Of a stretch of DNA of 64,000 nt, positions 35,033 to 42,987 are shown piece by piece. Each line of letters starts with the position of its first letter. The first letter of the stretch is position 1. The notes beneath the pieces were generated by a model. The model was not told the DNA's origin, ran no database searches, and worked only from the letters and a program-made list of their open reading frames with translations. The translations under genes were made by a program, and so were the position numbers. This DNA is from Nocardioides silvaticus. Its GTDB lineage: Bacteria; Actinomycetota; Actinomycetes; Propionibacteriales; Nocardioidaceae. The stretch spans positions 207,026 to 271,025 of the forward strand of contig NZ_QGDD01000007.1 of assembly GCF_003160695.1 (NCBI RefSeq), in the 5' to 3' direction.

Positions 35033-35902
35033 TCACGGGTCGAGGCCGCCGGCGGCTTGCGGACGACGCGCCGACGCGAGCTGCGTCAGCCATTCCGAGG
35101 TGCCCGCGTCGACCTTGTAGGACGCCAGCGGGTCGCCGCGGGTCTCGCCGCGGTTGAGGATGACGACGGGCACGCCGAGCTTGGCCGCGCGGCGGACGAA
35201 CCGGAGGCCGCTCATCACGGTGAGGCTGGAGCCGGCGACGAGCAGCACGCCGCCGAGGTCGGGCAGCGCGTCGACCGCGGCGTAGCAGCGAGCGACCCGC
35301 GCGGGCGGGACGTTCTCGCCGAAGAACACGACGTCGGGCTTGAGGTCGCCGCCACAGTCGTCGCACCCGGGTACGACGAAGCCGGCGGTGTCCTCGAGGT
35401 CGACGTCGCCGTCGGGCCGGGAGGCGACCGATGCGTGCCGCTCCACCCAGCCGGGATTGAGCTCGGCCAGCCGCTGCTGCAGGGCGGCGCGCGTCGTCGT
35501 ACGCCGGCAGGACAGGCAGACCACGTCGGCGATCCGGCCGTGCAGCGCGACGAGGGCCGGGGTGCCGACCGCCTCGTGGAGGCCGTCGACGTTCTGGGTG
35601 ATGACCAGCTCGGCGTCTAGCTGCGCGACCGCGTGGTGACCGAGGTTCGGCGCCGCGCCGCCCATCCGCGACCAGCCGAGGTGGGAGCGGGCCCAGTACC
35701 GCTGCTGCGCCTCCCGCCCGGACACGAACTCCTGGTAGGTCATCGGCATCCGCGCCGGTGACCCCGGCCCGCGGTAGTCCGGGATGCCCGAGTCGGTCGA
35801 CAGCCCGGCGCCGGTCAGCACCACCAAGGGACGGCCGGCGCACAGCTCCAGCGCGCTTCCGGCCCGTTGGTCGAGCCTGTCGAGGCTCCCCGCGGTCGTC
35901 AC
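35033..35902 (-). CDS. Sir2-family NAD-dependent protein deacylase
   Basis: A 289-residue sirtuin. NAD-binding LTGAGLSTDSGIPDYRG (about 29-45), TQNVDGLHE with ALHGRI (catalytic His, about 118), zinc cysteines CLSCRR (about 127) and CDDCGG (about 179), then VVFFGENVP, VAGSSLTVMSG and ILNRGETRGD. It removes acyl groups from lysine with release of O-acyl-ADP-ribose, which the macro-domain protein (10884-11375) could process. GTG start with TACTCT 7 bases upstream. Residues 5-11 (SLDRLDQ) are encoded by the TCGACAGGCTCG repeat, so the N-terminal arm is repeat-derived. Confidence 0.93.
   Translation of the reverse strand: MTTAGSLDRLDQRAGSALELCAGRPLVVLTGAGLSTDSGIPDYRGPGSPARMPMTYQEFVSGREAQQRYWARSHLGWSRMGGAAPNLGHHAVAQLDAELVITQNVDGLHEAVGTPALVALHGRIADVVCLSCRRTTTRAALQQRLAELNPGWVERHASVASRPDGDVDLEDTAGFVVPGCDDCGGDLKPDVVFFGENVPPARVARCYAAVDALPDLGGVLLVAGSSLTVMSGLRFVRRAAKLGVPVVILNRGETRGDPLASYKVDAGTSEWLTQLASARRPQAAGGLDP
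35872..35883. repeat. Intragenic short repeat, core TCGACAGGCTCG (minus strand)
   Basis: Exact core in the first codons of the sirtuin gene, read as L-D-R-L-D. Confidence 0.65.
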
Positions 35903-35909
35903 GCCAGCA

Positions 35910-35915
35910 AGAGTA
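35910..35915 (-). promoter_or_regulatory. -10 box of the sirtuin gene
   Basis: TACTCT on the minus strand, 7 bases before the GTG at 35902. Confidence 0.55.
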
Positions 35916-35927
35916 CGGCGACCCCGT

Positions 35928-35954
35928 GCAACCCCGCGGCGCCGCGGATCCGTT
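35928..35954 (+). promoter_or_regulatory. ECF-type promoter of the first SigE-family sigma gene
   Basis: GCAACC (35928-35933), 17-base spacer, CGTT (35951-35954). The AACC / CGT pattern at this spacing is the ECF sigma form and matches the one before the second sigma gene, which suggests autoregulation. Confidence 0.5.
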
Positions 35955-35973
35955 GTAGGAGCATGGAGGCACC

Positions 35974-36495
35974 GTGCTGAGCAGCCGAGACCGCGACCGC
36001 GAGTTCGCCGACTTCGTCCGTGCCCACCGAGGCGGGCTGGTGACCACCGCGCGCCTGCTGGCCGCGGGCGACGGTCACCTCGCCGAGGACCTGGTGCAGA
36101 CCGCGCTGGTGCGGGTCTACCTGGCGTGGGGACGGGCCCGGTCGGGCAACCCGCTCGCCTACGCCCGCCGCACCCTCGTCAACTGCACCGCCGACCACCA
36201 CCGCCGCGGCTCCACCCGCCGGGAGCACGCCGCGGCGGAGCTCCCCGACACCGCGGCCGCGCCCGGCGCCGGTCGGTCCGAGGAGCTCGACGCCGAGCTC
36301 GTCGCGGCCCTCGGCGCCCTGCCGCCGCGGATGCGCGCGGCGGTCGTGCTGCGCCACGTCCACGACCTCTCCGTCGACGACACCGCGCACGCGCTCGGCT
36401 GCTCCGTCGGCACCGTCAAGAGCCAGACCGCACGCGGGCTGGAGAAGCTCCGCGCTGCCCTCGCCGTACCCACTCTCGAAGGAGACCCCCGATGA
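35974..36495 (+). CDS. SigE-family ECF RNA polymerase sigma factor (first)
   Basis: A 173-residue group IV sigma factor. Region 2 is FADFVRAHRGGLVTTARLLA and HLAEDLVQTALVRVYLAW (about 10-50); region 4 is ALPPRMRAAVVLRHVHDLSV and SVGTVKSQTARGLEKLRAAL (about 108-165), binding the -10 and -35 elements. The closest group is the Streptomyces SigE-like / SigM-like family of actinobacteria. GTG start with GGAGG ribosome site (35965). Overlaps the next gene by four bases, which encodes a membrane protein that could restrain it. Confidence 0.9.
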   Translation: MLSSRDRDREFADFVRAHRGGLVTTARLLAAGDGHLAEDLVQTALVRVYLAWGRARSGNPLAYARRTLVNCTADHHRRGSTRREHAAAELPDTAAAPGAGRSEELDAELVAALGALPPRMRAAVVLRHVHDLSVDDTAHALGCSVGTVKSQTARGLEKLRAALAVPTLEGDPR

Positions 36496-37127
36496 ACGAC
36501 CTGCTCGACCGCCTGGCCCGCCTCGACTCCGCCGCGACCCCCTCCGACGGCGACGTCGCGGGCGACCTGGCCCGCGCCCACACCGCCCTCGGCCGCCGGC
36601 GGCGCACGCGCGCCGCGATCGCCGGCACCGGCCTCACCCTCGGGGTGGGCGCGGCGCTCGGCGTCGTGGTCGTCATCGGCGACGACCCCGTCGACAACCC
36701 GCCGACGGTGGCTCCGAGCCCGTCCGACGCCCTGCCGCTGGTGGCCTACACCGGGCCGCAGGTGGAGGGCTTCGAGCTCGGCAAGGTGCCGGAGGGATAT
36801 GTGATCCAGGGGTCGGACGCCTTCGTGCTGACCCTCGCCGAGCCCGGCGACGACAGCCACTACCTGGGGTTCGACGGCAAGGTCGTGATCATGCTCGAGT
36901 CGCAGAGCGCCGCGCAGCGGCTCGGCGACGGGCAGGACGTCACCGTGAACGGCGAGCCCGGCGTCCTGCAGGGGGCGCCCGGCGAGACCCGCAACCTCCG
37001 CTACTTCCAGGGCGACAAGCTGGTCCTGATCCAGGTCTGGGAGACCATCGAGCTGACCGACGAGCAGATCGTCGAGCTCGCCGAGAGCGTCACCGTCACC
37101 TCCGACGCGGAGGCCGGCGTCGGCTGA
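36492..37127 (+). CDS. Membrane protein co-transcribed with the sigma factor
   Basis: A 211-residue protein: cytoplasmic N-terminus (about 1-40, RAHTALGRRRRTRAAI), one span (AGTGLTLGVGAALGVVVVIG, about 41-60), and an exported domain of about 145 residues with no Cys or known motif. Position right after a SigE-family sigma factor and the one-span layout fit an anti-sigma or sensor role, but no ZAS zinc motif is present, so this is inferred only from context. Starts ATGA on the sigma stop. Confidence 0.7.
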   Translation: MNDLLDRLARLDSAATPSDGDVAGDLARAHTALGRRRRTRAAIAGTGLTLGVGAALGVVVVIGDDPVDNPPTVAPSPSDALPLVAYTGPQVEGFELGKVPEGYVIQGSDAFVLTLAEPGDDSHYLGFDGKVVIMLESQSAAQRLGDGQDVTVNGEPGVLQGAPGETRNLRYFQGDKLVLIQVWETIELTDEQIVELAESVTVTSDAEAGVG

Positions 37128-37135
37128 TCCCCCGG

Positions 37136-37762
37136 TCAGTCCTCGATGAGCGGCACGAACGCGTAGCGGCCGTGCTGCTCCACCACCGGCCCCTCCGGGG
37201 TGAGCACGATCCGGTGCATCACCCCGACCACCGGGACGACCAGCACACCCCCGACCGCCAGCTGCTCCACGAGGGCCATCGGCACCTGGTCCGCGTCGGC
37301 CGAGACCAGCACCCGGTCGTACGGCGCCTCCTCCGGCCGGCCCAGCACCCCTGGGTCGGCCGGGTGGATGGTGGCCGGCGCGAAGCGGGATAGTCCCTGA
37401 CGAAAAGCACCTGATTCGGACGGATCCGGGTGCTTTTCGTCAGGGACTATCCGCCCCAGCGCCTCCCGACTCCGCTCGACGAGCTCGGGGATCCGCTCGA
37501 CGGCGATCACGCAGCCGTCGGGGGCGACGAGGTGGGCGAGGAGGGCGGTGGTCCAGCCGGAGCCGGAGCCGACATCGAGGACCCGGTCGCCGGGCTGCGG
37601 GTCGAGCAGCGCCAGCATGGTGCGCACCGTCGTCGGCTGGCTGTTGGTGACGCCGTGGCCGATGTCGAGGGCGCGGTCGAGGTGCGCGGACGCCTGCTGC
37701 CCGGCGGGGAGGAAGTCGCGGCGGGGGACCGCCGCGAACGCCTCGTCCAGCCGGGAGCTCAT
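37136..37762 (-). CDS. pcm: Protein-L-isoaspartate O-methyltransferase with a 22-residue palindrome-derived insert
   Basis: A 208-residue repair methyltransferase that converts isoaspartyl residues back towards aspartyl using SAM. VPRRDFLPAGQQ, the SAM motif GDRVLDVGSGSGWTTALLAH (about 57-76), VIAVERIPELVE and YDRVLVSADADQVPMALVEQL are all family-like. Between ALGR and FAPATIHPADPG (about 104-127) lies VPDEKHPDPSESGAFRQG and flanks, encoded exactly by the palindromic element at 37388-37452; the usual protein runs straight on there. Removing 66 bases restores the frame. The insert falls in the loop between strands 5 and 6 of the fold; activity may be kept. Confidence 0.88.
   Translation of the reverse strand: MSSRLDEAFAAVPRRDFLPAGQQASAHLDRALDIGHGVTNSQPTTVRTMLALLDPQPGDRVLDVGSGSGWTTALLAHLVAPDGCVIAVERIPELVERSREALGRIVPDEKHPDPSESGAFRQGLSRFAPATIHPADPGVLGRPEEAPYDRVLVSADADQVPMALVEQLAVGGVLVVPVVGVMHRIVLTPEGPVVEQHGRYAFVPLIED
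37388..37452. repeat. 65-bp palindromic element inside the PCMT gene
   Basis: Perfect 24-bp arms (37388-37411 and 37429-37452) around a 17-base loop. The arm contains AGTCCCTGACGAAAAGCACC, shared with the intergenic copy at 24106-24169. The element is read in frame as part of the methyltransferase. Confidence 0.92.
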
Positions 37763-37773
37763 CGCGTCACGAC

Positions 37774-38040
37774 TCAGCCGTAGCGCAGCTTCGCCCGCTC
37801 GCGCGCCTTCGCGGCCTCGACCTCACGGTCCTTCGGGGGCGCGTTGGTCACCAGCGCGTCCAGCAGGTGCTGGGTGGCGTGCGCGACCTCGTGGACGGCG
37901 CGGTCGAACGCCTCCTGGTTGGCCTGCGACGGCTTCGTCGTACCGCTGACCTTGCGCACGTACTGCAGCGCGGCCGCGGTCACCTCGTCCGTCGTCGCGG
38001 GCGGCTCGAAGTTGTGGAGGACTCGGATGTTGCGGCACAT
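37774..38040 (-). CDS. DUF2277 protein
   Basis: An 88-residue protein starting MCRNIRVLHNFEPPATTDEV, the hallmark of DUF2277, then LQYVRKVSGTTKPSQANQEA and a charged helical tail (DREVEAAKARERAKLRYG). Small helical domain of unknown role. The ATG has TAGGCT 6 bases upstream (38047-38052). The preceding 126-base gap towards the propeller gene is mostly palindromic repeats. Confidence 0.88.
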   Translation of the reverse strand: MCRNIRVLHNFEPPATTDEVTAAALQYVRKVSGTTKPSQANQEAFDRAVHEVAHATQHLLDALVTNAPPKDREVEAAKARERAKLRYG

Positions 38041-38046
38041 GGTCCG

Positions 38047-38052
38047 AGCCTA
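38047..38052 (-). promoter_or_regulatory. -10 box of the DUF2277 gene
   Basis: TAGGCT on the minus strand, 6 bases before the ATG at 38040. Confidence 0.55.
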
Positions 38053-38086
38053 CGTCGGGCCGGCGGGGCCCAGGGTTGTCCGTTGT

Positions 38087-38152
38087 TTCCACGGGTTGTC
38101 AGCCATTGCAACGGCTGACAACCCGTGGAATACCCGGCCGGCCGGGTATTCC
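38087..38152. repeat. Two interlocked large palindromes
   Basis: First: 18-bp perfect arms (38087-38104 and 38113-38130) around the 8-base loop ATTGCAAC. Second: a 26-bp perfect palindrome without spacer (38127-38152, centre CCCGGCCGGCCGGG). They share GGAA at 38127-38130, so the two hairpins compete. They follow the stop of the propeller gene (minus strand) and could terminate its message, or are a repeat-family insertion. No ORF fits the gap. Confidence 0.85.
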
Positions 38153-38166
38153 GCGCTGGGGCAGAC

Positions 38167-40254
38167 CTACGAACGGTCCCGCAGGTCGAAGAACTCGACG
38201 TCCTCGCCGGTCACGAGGACCACCCGCCCGTCGGGGAGAGGTACGGCGCGCACCTGCTCGATGTCGTCGCCGTACTCCACCTGGACCATCCGGTTGCGCA
38301 GCTCGCCGTCGACGATCCGCAGCACCGAGAGGTAGCCCACCCGTGCCCGCCGCTGGTCCTCGATCACCGTGAGGATCGTGCGGTGGTCGTTGATGAACGT
38401 GAACGACCGCGGGTCGGTGCCGGCCAGAGCTCGGGTGCCGGGCGCGTAGTGCTGGACGTTCATCCGGTGCACGTTCTCCAGGTCCGCGACGTTGAACAGC
38501 CCGACCTGGGCGCCCCACGCCCGGCTCTGGAAGGCACGGCCCTCGCCGACGCCCACGAGGCGCTTGGGGCCGAGCGGGTGGAGGTACTCCGAGAAGCCGG
38601 GGATCTTCAGCTTCGAGATCAACCTCGGGCGCGACACGTCGGTGAGGTCGACGGCGTAGAGCGGGTCGACCTGGCGGAACGTCACCAGGATCGCGAGCCC
38701 GTCGAACCAGCGCACCGACTTCAGGTCCTCGTTGCGGCCCAGTCGGTCGAGCCGGCCGACCTCGACCAGGTCCTGCCCGTCACGCTCGAGCGTCACCACC
38801 GAGTTGAAATTGCCGGTCTCCGAGGTCGGTGTGACCGCGACCCGCAGCACGCCGCCGGCCTCGTCCATCGCCCACCGGTCGTCGATCGCGCCCTCGACCT
38901 CGCCGGACGCCACGTGGGTCGCCGAGGTGCCGTCGAGCGCGAAGTCGAAGAGGTAGGTGTTGCCGCCGGTCACGCTCGGCAGCACGCGACTGCCGATGCA
39001 CTCCCAGCACTCGAACCCGGTGCCCCAGCTCGGGCTCGCGGCCAGGTAGAGGTGGTCGACCGACTCGTAGGCGATGTCGGTCGCGCCGGCCAGGCCGATC
39101 GCGTCGACCTCGGCCGGGGTGGCCGCGTCGAACCCGACCACGCTCACGGTGTCGAGAGTCAGCTCGTCGGGCGGGACCGCCACGTCGGTGCAGTCGAGCA
39201 GCCGCGCGGGGTCCTCGTCGTTGGCGGTGATGAGCGGCAGCCAGTCCGCGATCGTCGAGCTCTCGACGACCTCCTGGTTCTCCAGGCGCGCCTCCCGCTC
39301 GTTGCGCCCCTTGCCCGGGCGGACGAAGTCGAGGTCCGGCAGCCCGCTCGACAGCACCAACCGGACCGCGTCGCCGTGCTGGCGCGCGGACAGCAGCTTG
39401 GCGTCGTAGGCCACGTCGTCGACGACCTCGGGCCGAGCCGGGTCGGCGATCGAGACGGTGAGGACGCGGGTGCCGATCCGGGCTTGGGTGCCGGCGGCGG
39501 TACGACGCCGCGGTGCCTCGTCGTCGATGCCGACCGCGACCACGGTGTCGCCGGCCAGCATGATCTCTCCGTCCTCGAGCCCGTCGAGATCGATCGAGGA
39601 GAGGCGCTCGGTGCGCGTTCCGGTCACGTCGTAGACGATCAGCTCGTCGTCGCGGAGCCGGAGCAGGAGCTCGCCGTCGGTCTTCACCAGGTCCGGCTCG
39701 TCGACGCCGATCTCCTGGACGTTGGTGCCGGTGTCGCTGTTCTGCTGGCGGGACGTAGTCGCCCCGTCAAGGGCCTTGTACTGCCTGCTCAACTCGGCCG
39801 TTGGGGCGAACTGCATGTCTGCCAACGCCCTGTTGTTCAAACCGTCGCGCGCCCACTGGTCGAAGTAGTAGGGCACCCGCTCCGCCCAGCCCCACGGCGT
39901 GACCCGGTCGAGCCCGCGGTCGACGTAGGTGGTGAGCAGGTCGTCGCAGGACTTCGCGGGGTCGAGGTCGGCCTGGAAGGCGACGTGGGTGGGCGAGCCG
40001 CCCGGCCCGTCCCCGCCGGCCCGCGAGTCGTCCCCGCCACCACCACCCTCCACCAGCGTGCCGGCGAGGAACGCGCCGGCGACGGCGGTCGCGACGCCGG
40101 CGGTGAGCAGAGGCTTGAGCACGAACCGGCGACGCTTCGAGGCGGGGGAGGAGGCGGTCCCACCAGAGGCTGCCGCCCGCCCGGCACGCAGGATGTCGTG
40201 GGTGGGCGCCTTGCCGACGGGCAGGTCGTCCCACAGGTCTTCGAGGTCGGTCAT
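38167..40254 (-). CDS. Membrane-anchored beta-propeller domain protein (PF09826-like)
   Basis: A 695-residue protein: short cytoplasmic head (MTDLEDLWDDLPVGKAPTHD), one span (LKPLLTAGVATAVAGAFLAG, about 46-65), then a large exported beta-propeller domain. GTNVQEIGVDEPDLVKTDGE (about 152-171) is the signature of the secreted propeller family PF09826, with repeated strand units such as RVLTVSIADPARPEVVDDV and YAVDLTDVSRPRLISKLKIP. The partner gene upstream encodes a SigE-family sigma factor (ATGA overlap), so the product may be its envelope sensor or a target. No catalytic residues stand out. Confidence 0.88.
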   Translation of the reverse strand: MTDLEDLWDDLPVGKAPTHDILRAGRAAASGGTASSPASKRRRFVLKPLLTAGVATAVAGAFLAGTLVEGGGGGDDSRAGGDGPGGSPTHVAFQADLDPAKSCDDLLTTYVDRGLDRVTPWGWAERVPYYFDQWARDGLNNRALADMQFAPTAELSRQYKALDGATTSRQQNSDTGTNVQEIGVDEPDLVKTDGELLLRLRDDELIVYDVTGTRTERLSSIDLDGLEDGEIMLAGDTVVAVGIDDEAPRRRTAAGTQARIGTRVLTVSIADPARPEVVDDVAYDAKLLSARQHGDAVRLVLSSGLPDLDFVRPGKGRNEREARLENQEVVESSTIADWLPLITANDEDPARLLDCTDVAVPPDELTLDTVSVVGFDAATPAEVDAIGLAGATDIAYESVDHLYLAASPSWGTGFECWECIGSRVLPSVTGGNTYLFDFALDGTSATHVASGEVEGAIDDRWAMDEAGGVLRVAVTPTSETGNFNSVVTLERDGQDLVEVGRLDRLGRNEDLKSVRWFDGLAILVTFRQVDPLYAVDLTDVSRPRLISKLKIPGFSEYLHPLGPKRLVGVGEGRAFQSRAWGAQVGLFNVADLENVHRMNVQHYAPGTRALAGTDPRSFTFINDHRTILTVIEDQRRARVGYLSVLRIVDGELRNRMVQVEYGDDIEQVRAVPLPDGRVVLVTGEDVEFFDLRDRS

Positions 40255-40799
40255 CGCGACGCCCCTCCACTCAGGTCGAGGATGTGGTCGTTCGCAGCCA
40301 GCTGGGCCAGCGACCGGGACAGGCGACTCTTCACCGTGCCCGCCGGCACCCCCAGGACGTCGGCGGTCTGCTTCTCGGTGAGCTGCACGAAGTAACGCAG
40401 CACCACCACGTCCCGGTTCGGCTTGGTGAGGCACGCGAGCGCGCGGTGCACGGCGTCGGCCACGGCGACCGCGTCGGTGCCGTCACCGACGGCCGTGGTC
40501 CGACTGCCGTCCTCGAGCTCCCCGGTCGCAGCGCGGTCCTTCCACCACCGGGTGCGCCGGGTGTCGCGTAGGCAGTTGAGGAGCATCCGGTAGACGTAGG
40601 CGTCCCGGTTGTCCGCGCTGCTCACCTTGTCCCAGCCGGTGTAGCACCGCACGAGCGTGGTCTGGGCGAGGTCCTCCGCCTCGTGCGGCAGCGCCCCGAG
40701 GAACACGGCCGCACGGACCAACGTCCCCCACGACTGCTCCACGTAGGCGGCGTACTCCGCCTCGCTGTCTCGATCCACGGACTCTCCGATGCCTGTCAC
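40251..40799 (-). CDS. SigE-family ECF RNA polymerase sigma factor (second)
   Basis: A 182-residue ECF sigma. Region 2: EYAAYVEQSWGTLVRAAVFL, HEAEDLAQTTLVRCYTGW (about 15-57); region 4: ALACLTKPNRDVVVLRYFVQ, GVPAGTVKSRLSRSLAQLAA (about 118-172). Same family as the sigma at 35974 but only distantly alike. GTG start. A GGAACC-N17-CGTC promoter lies 21 bases upstream (40820-40846). Forms an operon with the propeller protein; no zinc anti-sigma is present. Confidence 0.9.
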   Translation of the reverse strand: MTGIGESVDRDSEAEYAAYVEQSWGTLVRAAVFLGALPHEAEDLAQTTLVRCYTGWDKVSSADNRDAYVYRMLLNCLRDTRRTRWWKDRAATGELEDGSRTTAVGDGTDAVAVADAVHRALACLTKPNRDVVVLRYFVQLTEKQTADVLGVPAGTVKSRLSRSLAQLAANDHILDLSGGASR

Positions 40800-40819
40800 C
40801 GCTGGCTGCTTGACCGTAC

Positions 40820-40846
40820 GACGGAACGCGGGCCCCCGGAGGTTCC
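40820..40846 (-). promoter_or_regulatory. ECF-type promoter of the second SigE-family sigma gene
   Basis: On the minus strand GGAACC (40846-40841), 17 bases, CGTC (40823-40820). This is the standard ECF sigma form and suggests that the factor drives its own operon. Confidence 0.6.
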
Positions 40847-40866
40847 ATCCGGTTCGCGACGGGTGC

Positions 40867-40872
40867 GACGAT
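40867..40872 (+). promoter_or_regulatory. -10-like box of the enoyl-reductase-like gene
   Basis: GACGAT, 6 bases before the ATG at 40879. Confidence 0.4.
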
Positions 40873-40878
40873 GCTCAT

Positions 40879-42069
40879 ATGACCGAGTCCGGCAGCACCC
40901 GCACCTACGACCTCGTCCTCCTCGGCGCCACCGGCTTCACCGGAGGCTTGACGGCCGACTACCTGGCGGCGCACGCGCCGGACGGGCTGCGGTGGGCGAT
41001 CGCGGGTCGCAGCAAGGAGAAGCTGGAGGCGGTCCGCGACCGGCTCGGCGCCGCCGGTGAGGGGGTCGAGCTGGTGGTCGCCGACTCCTCCGAGGAGGCC
41101 AGCCTGCGCGAGATGGCGTCGTCGACCAAGGTCGTCGCCACGACCGTCGGCCCCTACCTCGAGCACGGCGGCCCGCTGGTCGCGGCCTGCGCCCAGGAGG
41201 GCACCGACTACGCCGACCTGACCGGCGAGCCGGAGTTCGTCGACCGGATGTACGTCGAGCACCAGGCCACCGCCGAGGCCAGCGGTGCCCGGCTGGTCCA
41301 GGCGTGCGGCTTCGACTCGATCCCGCACGACCTCGGCGCCTACTTCACGATCCAGCAGCTGGCCGAGGAGCTCGGCGGCGAGATCACCGCGCCGGTCACG
41401 ATGCGCGGCGTGGTCCGCTCCAACGGCACCTTCTCCGGCGGCACCTTCCACTCCGCGCTCGGCGCGTTCTCCCGTGCGCGGCAGATGCGCGAGGCGATGC
41501 AGGCCCGCAAGCGGGTCGAGCCGCGCCCCGAGGGCCGGCGCTCGAAGGGTGTCGGCGGCAAGCCCGGGCGCGACGGCGTGCTCGGCTACTGGCTGGTGCC
41601 GCTGCCGACCATCGACCCGTTCATCGTGGCCCGCAGCGGGGCCGCGCTGTCGTCGTACGGCCCGGACTTCCGCTACTCCCACTACGCCGGCACCAAGACG
41701 CTGCGGTACGCCGGCGGCGGCATGGTCGGTGCCGGCGCGCTCGCCGTGGCGGCGCAGGTCCCGCCGGTGCGGGACCTGCTGAAGAAGCGGGTGCCGCAGG
41801 GCAGCGGCCCGTCGGAGGGCCGCCGCAACGCGTCGTGGTTCACCGTCGAGTTCGTCGCCGAAAGCGCCGGCACGCAGGTGCGGACCAAGGTGTCGGGCGG
41901 CGACCCCGGCTACACCGAGACCGCGAAGATGCTGGCCGAGGCGTCGCTGTGCCTGGCGCTCGACGACAACCCGCCGACCGCGGGCCAGGTGACCACCGCC
42001 CAGGCGATGGGCGACGCCCTCCTGGCCCGGCTGCAGGCAGCCGGCATCACGTTCGAGCGCGTCTCCTGA
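40879..42069 (+). CDS. Saccharopine-dehydrogenase-like / trans-acting enoyl reductase family protein
   Basis: A 396-residue NAD(P)-binding protein. LVLLGATGFTGGLTADYL (about 12-29) is the Rossmann turn and WAIAGRSKEKLEAV follows; TTVGPYLEHGGPLVAACA and GFDSIPHDLGAYF are typical of the family of mycobacterial trans-acting enoyl reductases (Rv2953-like) and related saccharopine dehydrogenase-like proteins. The substrate is unknown; a polyketide or lipid double bond is possible from the family. No PKS gene is in the window. The frame continues upstream of ATG 40879 but without conserved residues. Confidence 0.82.
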   Translation: MTESGSTRTYDLVLLGATGFTGGLTADYLAAHAPDGLRWAIAGRSKEKLEAVRDRLGAAGEGVELVVADSSEEASLREMASSTKVVATTVGPYLEHGGPLVAACAQEGTDYADLTGEPEFVDRMYVEHQATAEASGARLVQACGFDSIPHDLGAYFTIQQLAEELGGEITAPVTMRGVVRSNGTFSGGTFHSALGAFSRARQMREAMQARKRVEPRPEGRRSKGVGGKPGRDGVLGYWLVPLPTIDPFIVARSGAALSSYGPDFRYSHYAGTKTLRYAGGGMVGAGALAVAAQVPPVRDLLKKRVPQGSGPSEGRRNASWFTVEFVAESAGTQVRTKVSGGDPGYTETAKMLAEASLCLALDDNPPTAGQVTTAQAMGDALLARLQAAGITFERVS

Positions 42070-42104
42070 GCACCGTCAGCACCGGCACCGACAGCAGGAA
42101 CCAC

Positions 42105-42983
42105 ATGCAGGTCGGCATGACGCTCCCGGTGATGGAGCCGGACCTCGACGCCGCGACCCTCGAGTCGTGGTCGCGCCTCGTCGACGACGGGCCGTTCTCC
42201 TCGCTCTGCTTCGGCGAGCGGATGGCGTTCGACAACCCCGACGCGCTCACCCTGCTCGGCGCCGTGTCCGCCTGGACCAGGCGGGTCCGGATCGCGACCA
42301 CGGTGCTCGTCCCGCAGCTGCACCACCCCGTGCAGCTGGCCAAGGCGATCGCCACCGGCGACCTGCTCAGTGGCGGCCGGCTCTCGGTCGGGGTCGGGGT
42401 GGGTGGGCGCGAGGAGGACTACCGCGCGGCCGGTGCCGAGCTCTCGACGAAGACCATGCAGGGGATGGCCGACCGGGTTGCGACCATGCGTCGCGTCTGG
42501 GCCGGAGACGAGGTGGTCGACGCCGTCCGCCCGGTCGGCCCGCCGCCCGTGCAGGCCGGCGGCCCCGAGATCCTCGTCGGGACGATGGGACCGAAGACCG
42601 TGCGGCACGCCGCGTCCTGGGCCGACGGCCTGGCCGGGGTGACCCTCGACTGCGACGTGACTGGTGTCGGCCGGCTCTTCGAGCAGGCGCGCGCCGACTG
42701 GGGCGACGCCGGTCGCCCGGCGCCGCGGCTGACCACGTCGTTCTGGTTCGCCGTCGGCGACGAGCCGCGCGCGCAGATCCACCGCCACTTGCGCCACTAC
42801 ATGAACTGGCTGCCCACCGACCTCGTCGACGCGCTCGCCGCCACCGCCGGCTTCGCGGGTACGTCGAGCGAGCTGCTCGACCTGCTCAAGCGGTTCGAGG
42901 ACATCGGCACCGACGAGGTGCAGCTGATCCCCACGAGCTCCGACCGCACCCAGGTGGAGCGCATCGCCGAGGTCCTAGCCTGA
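42105..42983 (+). CDS. LLM-class flavin-dependent oxidoreductase
   Basis: A 292-residue luciferase-like TIM-barrel protein. SLCFGERMAFDNPDALTLLG, RIATTVLVPQLHHPVQLAKA and GRLSVGVGVGGREEDYRAAG are family-typical segments that hold the FMN/F420 site. The oxidised substrate is unknown; in actinobacteria many members use F420. The ATG at 42105 has an AGGAA ribosome site at 42096. It lies 35 bases after the enoyl-reductase-like gene in the same direction, so both may be one transcript. The last codons contain the -10 box of the next gene. Confidence 0.85.
   Translation: MQVGMTLPVMEPDLDAATLESWSRLVDDGPFSSLCFGERMAFDNPDALTLLGAVSAWTRRVRIATTVLVPQLHHPVQLAKAIATGDLLSGGRLSVGVGVGGREEDYRAAGAELSTKTMQGMADRVATMRRVWAGDEVVDAVRPVGPPPVQAGGPEILVGTMGPKTVRHAASWADGLAGVTLDCDVTGVGRLFEQARADWGDAGRPAPRLTTSFWFAVGDEPRAQIHRHLRHYMNWLPTDLVDALAATAGFAGTSSELLDLLKRFEDIGTDEVQLIPTSSDRTQVERIAEVLA
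42976..42981 (+). promoter_or_regulatory. -10 box of the phospholipase D gene
   Basis: TAGCCT, overlapping the stop of the LLM gene, 6 bases before the GTG at 42988. Confidence 0.55.
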
Positions 42984-42987
42984 ACGG

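Noticed and set aside
40251..40799. Zinc-type anti-sigma factor next to the second sigma gene
   Set aside because: The co-transcribed protein is a PF09826-like propeller without the HxxxCxxC motif; no anti-sigma is evident.
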